A DNA stretch of 64,000 nt from Gigaspora rosea (lineage: Eukaryota; Glomeromycota; Glomeromycetes; Diversisporales; Gigasporaceae): assembly GCA_003550325.1 (NCBI GenBank), contig QKWP01000610.1:126296-190295 (forward strand), read 5' to 3'. The position numbers and the translations under genes were made by a program. Under the pieces are notes generated by a model. The model searched no databases, was not told the origin of the DNA, and saw nothing but the letters and a program-made list of their open reading frames with translations. Shown here in pieces: positions 58,957-64,000 of this stretch (the stretch's first letter is position 1; each line of letters opens with the position of its first letter).

Positions 58957-59355
58957 TTGTTATATTAACAAAGTAATTAGCTATCTTTGTAACTTTTGGT
59001 TATCTATTTAAATACTATCCAAAAATTCTATACTACTGTAGCTACTATATCTGCAACCTAGAGTTGGCATATTTATTTATTGGAGTAAATGGAAAATAAC
59101 TCTATTAATACTGTAATATTGTTCTATTGCTCGAATAATTTGTAAATAGAGCAAATAGAGGCCAACTAGCTTATAAAATAGTATATATTTGTTAATAACT
59201 AATATTTAATTTTATTAGCTCTATTGGTTCCATTAGTTTTATTAGTTTTATTGGCTTTATTGGTTTGCAATTTTTCAATAGAGTATATCTATTGCTAATT
59301 TTGCTACAATCCACATACTGGCATTGTCTATTTAAACACTCTAATTCTTGTTCTT
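58957..59355 (+). repeat. Dispersed repeat, diverged copy
   Basis: Shares with 60257-60420, in order, AACTTTTGGTT, CTATTTAAAT, CCACATACTGGCATTG, CTATTTAAA, TCTAAT and a GCCA end block, with an extra AT-rich segment. A shorter match is at 44338-44385. Confidence 0.65.
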
Positions 59356-60059
59356 CTTGCCAACATATTTTTATTAATAAAATACAATATTTCAGATTTT
59401 TATTCTATATTTTTAAAACCTAGTTTAGATAATCCTTGACAAAAAACTTGATAAAGCAATACCTGTCTTATTTCAGATATTTATTTATATTTTGATAGTT
59501 ATGCAATTATTGTAGCTTATGCTTGCGATTAGGGCTTACTATTAAACTACTTCTTTATTGACTTCTGCTCTTATAAAGTTTGCCAATTCCAGTATCTAGT
59601 TAGACCCTCTTTTGGTTTTTTTTCTTTAGTTGTATTTCTATTTCCAATTTGTAAATTAAGAAGGGTTGGCTATCTAGTTTTATATACTGATAGTCTTTTT
59701 TTTTTTGGTACATGCTTTTAAAGTACATGTTTTTTTCTAATACAACTTTGGCTGTTTAGTTGGTAGTGTTTTTCTAAACCTATTTATTTAAATTTGCTTT
59801 TAATTAGTTCTTATTCAAGTTTTTTTTCTCTAGAACTATTAAATATTAGCTATTTTTTTATTCAGATTTTGTTAAGTCTATTTTTGTTTCTGTTTTGTCT
59901 CTAAAATTTGTACAATACGGGGCTTATTATAAATTTGTACTATTTGATTATTAGTTTGCATATCTTTTACATAATATATAAATGCCCTGTGACCCAAATT
60001 ACAGATTCTATAATCTAGATTTGTATAATAGAAATTATACAGTTATACTATAACAAATA

Positions 60060-60170
60060 ATACAAATAATATTAAATTTAAAAGTAAAACATCTTCTAGT
60101 AAAATTTGAACTTGAAACCATTTTATTATATAGATTTAGAAAGGTAAAAACATTTCATCTTTTTTTTTTT
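60060..60170 (-). repeat. Diverged SINE-like copy
   Basis: On the minus strand AGTTCAAATTTTACTAGA, a spacer, then TTTGTTATAGTATAAC parallels the element at 61460-61660. Its tRNA-like head is too worn to define. Confidence 0.4.
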
Positions 60171-60256
60171 TTCTAGTCAAAGTGCCCACTTTGGGGAAAG
60201 AGCTTTTATTTAAAATAATCAGACCCTGGACGCCCTACATAGAGGGACATCTGACA

Positions 60257-60420
60257 TTTGTATATTGACAAAAGTACAACTAGCCTCATCTGCAACTTTT
60301 GGTTGCCTATTTAAATAGCCACCCAAAGGTTCTATACTAGCTGTCATACTTGCAACCCACATACTGGCATTGCCTATTTAAATCCTCTAATCTCTGCCTC
60401 CTGCCAGCCCATTTTGTATC
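60257..60420 (+). repeat. Dispersed repeat, better-preserved copy
   Basis: TTTGTATATTGACAAAAGTA through GCCAGCCCATTTTGTATCAC; see the diverged copy at 58957-59355. It is less AT-rich than its surroundings. No ORF. Confidence 0.65.
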
Positions 60421-60660
60421 ACCAGAACAGAACCCTGAAGAACTCTAATACAACTTAGATCTGAGTTTGTATAATATCAGCCAAATAGACATATAAAATA
60501 GGCCAAAATTTAAAAAATTTACTATATAAAAATGCTGCAATGTTTGATGAATTTCTATGCAAAATTTTCTTTTTTAGTAACCTTTAAGTTATATTAAAGT
60601 TCTTCGGGATTCTACTGGAACTCTGTTTCAAAAACTAACCAGACCCCTTAGGACTAGTTT

Positions 60661-61060
60661 ATCCCAGTAGAAGACTTGGTAGAGTGGTACCTGTCCCACA
60701 CAGGTGTCATCTACACTTCAGTAGCGTATACATTTATCGAGACCAACACTTGCAGTGAGGGTGGTTACTTAACTGCTATCACTACCTTCTTCTGCCCTTG
60801 TAGAGTTCACCTAATCCCAGTACCGTTCCATTTTTCTTTTAGCTTCTTTTCTCTGGAAGCTTTCTTTTCCTGGTAGCCTTCCTACTTCCAATCCAAGGAC
60901 CTGGAAGGATTGGTCTGCCCCTGGCGAACTCAGGAGCTCCCCCTCTAGTATATGATTTTGAAACATATGTATTTTTTCTCCAATATGATCCCAGCGGTCC
61001 GGTTAGTAGAGCCTGCCATAAACCCTTTTGTCGTAAGTCCACTTCTGATCAGTTCACTAC
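60661..61060. other. GC-richer island of unknown origin
   Basis: Open on both strands for about 60-70 codons (plus: VEWYLSHTGVIYTSVAYTF; minus: RGGAPEFARGRPILPGPW), with a hairpin ACCTGTCCCACACAGGT. No recognised domain, no clear start or splice sites. Probably a fragment of an unrecognised mobile element. Confidence 0.4.
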
Positions 61061-61071
61061 TATACTTGCTG

Positions 61072-61302
61072 GCAAAACATGGACAAATCCCAAATTCAAA
61101 AAAGTAATTGTTGTTTGTAAAAAATTAAATCAAAAAAGTAGTCTTAAAATTTTGCAAATATATTATCTATAACAATAAGAATATCTACTATTTGTTTAAA
61201 CAAAGATTATTAATAAAGTTTTTGAGAAATTAATTTGGGATGTATTTGGGATTTGGGTACAGACAAATCCCAAACTATAGTTATTTGGGATTTTGCCAAT
61301 AT
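61072..61302. repeat. Inverted-repeat sequence with CAAATCCCAAA motifs
   Basis: CTGGCAAAACATGGACAAAT at the left faces TTGGCAAAATCCCAAATAAC (inverted) at the right, with ATTTGGGATTTGGGTAC inside. Similar TTTGGGATTTGG motifs occur in the hAT element at 48633. Possibly a small related MITE. Confidence 0.5.
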
Positions 61303-61459
61303 GCATAGCCACTACCAGTCAGCTCCCATCTGATTCCTGTTAGGTACTATTGAAAGTCCAGCTACTTCTCTACTTGGGTTTTGCCAAGTATAGTTTCCTT
61401 TTGTTCTACAGCTCTGTGCATAACATAGCATCTGCACTTTCCAGGATCTACATGCCCAG

Positions 61460-61660
61460 TTCTGTGTGTAACACAGCACCAGAGCTCCCAATACGAGTTG
61501 GCATAACCTAGAAAACAGATTTGTAAATCTGAGCTCAGAATCCAGGTTACTATAACACAAATAAATTCTTCGAAATTGTCTCTAGTGAAATTCGAACTCT
61601 GTACCTTTTGTTACAACTACTTGAAGGAGTGACAACAATCCAACTATACTATGTCGTCAT
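61460..61660 (-). repeat. tRNA-derived SINE-like element
   Basis: Minus strand: TAGTATAGTTGG (61651-61640) fits the Pol III A box TRGYNNAGYNGG exactly, and AGTTCGAATTT (61599-61589) fits the core of the B box. The distance is slightly longer than in a tRNA without a long variable arm. The cloverleaf cannot be completed, so this is a tRNA-like head rather than a tRNA gene. Confidence 0.5.
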
Positions 61661-61870
61661 ACCCCAAATATTGTATTTTTATTAAATAATTTATATAAAT
61701 AGTTATATAAAAGTTTATATAAATAGCTTAAATTATACAAAAACAAATAGATAAATTATATACAAAAATAAAAGTTTAAACTAATTTATTTATGATCTAA
61801 ATTTACTAAAGTGGCCAAAACTTATTAAGATTTGGATAGTTAAAATATAGTTTGTTGAAATACTATATTG

Positions 61871-62136
61871 TAGTATTGTATATTTTAGTTGTCCAAAGCT
61901 TTTTTTAACCTTGTTCATGTTCAAAATATCCAAAAATTCAAAATTGTTCAAAGCTTGTTTAGGCTTTAATAATTAATAAATTTGTTTAAAATTATATGAT
62001 TAGATGCTAAGCACATTTTAGTTAAAATTAAAATAGATTATCTTAATAAAATTTTAAGTAATTTTATTTTATTTATTGTCTAAGATTGTTTAAAATTGTT
62101 TAAACTATTGTTCAAAGCTGTTCTATAACAATACTG
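61871..62136. mobile_element. 266-bp hAT-type MITE
   Basis: TAGTATTGTATATTTTAG to CTATAACAATACTG, flanked by the exact duplication CTATATTG (61863-61870 and 62137-62144). Interior aligns with 43678-43909 (TTAAAATTAAAATA, TTATCTTAATAAAATTTTAA). The first base is T instead of C. Confidence 0.9.
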
Positions 62137-62634
62137 CTATATTGTATTAATATATTGTAAACCAAATACTAATTTTACAAAGAGCTTGCCAACTATAGTC
62201 AAGTATTATAATTAGAATATAGTTAATTAGAAAGATCACAAAAGCAACCAAATAAATATGTTTATACTAATAAATTGTTTGTATTTTTTAAATTTCTAAT
62301 AAAATCTTTAATAGTAATTTAGTTATTGGCCAGAGTGTAGCGACGGACCCTTAGTTTCTATACAGAGTGATACAAAAATTACCTTCCTGATGTGCTTCAA
62401 TTGTAAAAATTTTGACAAATTTTACTTTTTTGATATATTTGCATATATATGATGTAAATCTTATCAGAAATAAAATTTGGAGATTTTTTGTCTGTCTGCA
62501 CGCGTGTCTATATTTGTGCTTTAATGTTACCAACATATGCATATTAAAAAATGATAAACATCATATGATGAGCTCCGGACATATAATGCTATGCATTAGC
62601 CTAGTTTTAATAAGAGTATGGTGACTTAAAAAAG

Positions 62635-62690
62635 TTGTTAAGTTGGCACTTCTAAGTAGCAGATTTAGATTCAAATCCTACTATTAATAC
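62635..62690 (+). repeat. Possible second tRNA-like Pol III promoter remnant
   Basis: TTGTTAAGTTGG (62635-62646) has one mismatch to the A box, and GATTCAAATCC (62668-62678) one mismatch to the B box, but they are only 33 bp apart. Tentative SINE head. Confidence 0.35.
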
Positions 62691-62974
62691 TTTAAAAAAA
62701 TAGGGTTGTGTTCTAGTAACCATTTTTTTATTGGTTAGTTAGATGTACTATTTGTAATTTTGGTTTACTATTTAGAATGAAGCTTTTAAACAAATTTGTA
62801 TACTATTACTGTATACAAACAAATCTAAGAAACTAGAAAAATAGAAATAATAAATAATAGTACTACCAAAACTAGAATATCAAAAATCAGAGCTAGAAAA
62901 CTAGATGAAATAAGATCTTTAAGAATTGGAGTTTACCAATTTGCATCAGCAAAAATATATATGCATAAACTTTT

Positions 62975-63240
62975 GCAAGTTTTACAGTATGTAAAAAAAT
63001 TGCAAACTTATATAATATTTAGCATAAGTCTTATGATGTGTAAGAAAATCGTAAATTTATATAAAATGTTCCATAAATTTACAATTTTCTTACGGTATGT
63101 AAGAAAATTGTAAATTTATATAAAATTTTTATATAAATTTACAATTTTCTTATAGTATGTAAAAAAATCGTAAATTTACGTAAAATTTTTATATAAACTT
63201 ATGATTTTCTTACAGTGCATAAGAAAATAAAAAAATATTT
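62975..63240. repeat. Tandem array of palindromic units (about 60 bp)
   Basis: About four units. Each is GTAAGAAAATTGTAAATTTA joined to its inverted copy TAAATTTACAATTTTCTTAC across ATAAAATTTTTAT. Each unit can form a hairpin and the array can form a larger one. Confidence 0.85.
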
Positions 63241-63669
63241 TACACTAATTTTAATTTTTGCATTTTTTCAATTTTTGCGAAATATTTTGAAAGACCTTGT
63301 GCATTATACAGGGGGCTACCAATGTATTGTGGACACTTTTTAAAAATTTATACCAAGCTAAATAAATATAATATCAAGCTAAAAATTATATAAAAAGTTT
63401 ATTAAATCTAAAGCTTTTAAATAAAAAAAAATTATAAAATCCTATGCAGTAGTTTTAAAATAATTAAGATAATACAAAATTGTGTAATTTTACACTAGTA
63501 CGAAGCTAAAAAATTATTAAAATTATATTTTATAGTAAAAATTAATTTTTTATTAAATAAACTATATTTTTAATTTTATAAAGTTATTTAATATAACAAA
63601 TTATATATAATTTGAAATTTTTATAATTTTTTAAAAAATTTTAAATTTTTTATGATTTTTTTAAAGAAA

Positions 63670-64000
63670 TTAACTAATGCTCACCACAGGTGATTATCAC
63701 CTGTAATAAATAAATAAATAAAAACAAACAATTTTTATTAAGTAAAAGTTAAATTTTTTTAATATTAGGGTAAGGGTAAGAACTGGGATGGGGCAGGGGG
63801 GCATAGTTTATACCAAAATTTTACAAGGAATTTTTTTTTTGCATAAAAAAAAGTAGTTTTATAGGCAAGTTTTTAGGCTAGAAGCAATTTTAGCAATTTT
63901 TTAAAAATTTCTTTGTTTTTGTTACACAAAGATTGATTTACATGTTACACCTGATCCTGAATTTTAATTGGCAAATTGACTATAGGTGATAATCACCTGT
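63670..64000. mobile_element. Core-sharing MITE, copy 8 (runs to window end)
   Basis: Ends carry AGGTGATTATCACCTG and AGGTGATAATCACCTG. The interior matches 9154-9513, including TTAGGGTAAGGGTAAG and CACCTGATCCTGAATTTTAA. The extreme right end may lie outside the window. Confidence 0.8.

Noticed and set aside
60676-60730. tRNA-like segment GACTTGGTAGAGTGGTACC with a 5-bp anticodon-like stem
   Set aside because: The position before the anticodon is C rather than U, the T-loop consensus is missing and no acceptor stem pairs.
62975-63240. CRISPR-like array
   Set aside because: Units are contiguous palindromes with no unique spacers, in eukaryotic DNA.
63296-63345. Possible mariner left end CAGGGGGCTACCAATGTATT
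   Set aside because: No matching inverted end was found before 63670, so an element cannot be delimited.

Overview
The window is very AT-rich eukaryotic DNA, dominated by transposable elements and simple repeats, with few host genes. It has GT-AG introns, two decayed APE-type non-LTR retrotransposons (LINEs), dozens of short terminal-inverted-repeat (TIR) elements and long foldbacks. This fits a repeat-rich early-diverging fungus. An arbuscular mycorrhizal (Glomeromycotina, Rhizophagus-like) genome is my best guess, but that is inference from composition and architecture; no marker gene fixes it.

Layout. 1-10.5 kb: TTCGAAAT-type satellites, a segmental duplication (about 2.6-4.56 kb and 6.59-7.29 kb) carrying a 12-bp minisatellite, and MITEs (small non-autonomous TIR elements), some nested. 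A 428-base assembly gap follows. 11-17.6 kb: TIR elements, two with internal tandem arrays, one hit by a hAT-type MITE, plus a solo LTR inside a MITE. 17.9-22 kb: four large palindromic (foldback) elements in a row, one carrying a nested TA-flanked MITE. 22.3-30.6 kb: LINE copy 1 on the minus strand, with ORF1 and ORF2 and a TIR insertion between them. 31.0-37.6 kb: LINE copy 2 (minus, 5'-truncated) lying between long inverted arms that end at TTAA. 38-51 kb: degenerate tandem repeats and at least six more TIR elements, several with exact target-site duplications (TSDs). 52.0-54.8 kb: the only convincing host loci, a five-exon gene of unknown function and a possible two-exon small gene, both minus. 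55-64 kb: mostly AT-rich noncoding DNA with a few MITEs, tRNA-like SINE heads and a tandem palindrome array.

Most interesting material: (1) TIR elements that share internal sequence but carry copy-specific subterminal palindromes matched between the two ends of each copy; (2) a module of about 70 bp shared by four foldback elements whose ends differ; (3) a LINE ORF1 product made of at least six tandem repeats of 50-60 residues; (4) two TIR elements filled with tandem units that each end in a pyrimidine tract plus TAG, like a 3' splice site. TSDs, nested insertions and filled/empty site pairs inside the window allow several insertions to be ordered in time without outside data. All coordinates, translations and alignments were read by eye.
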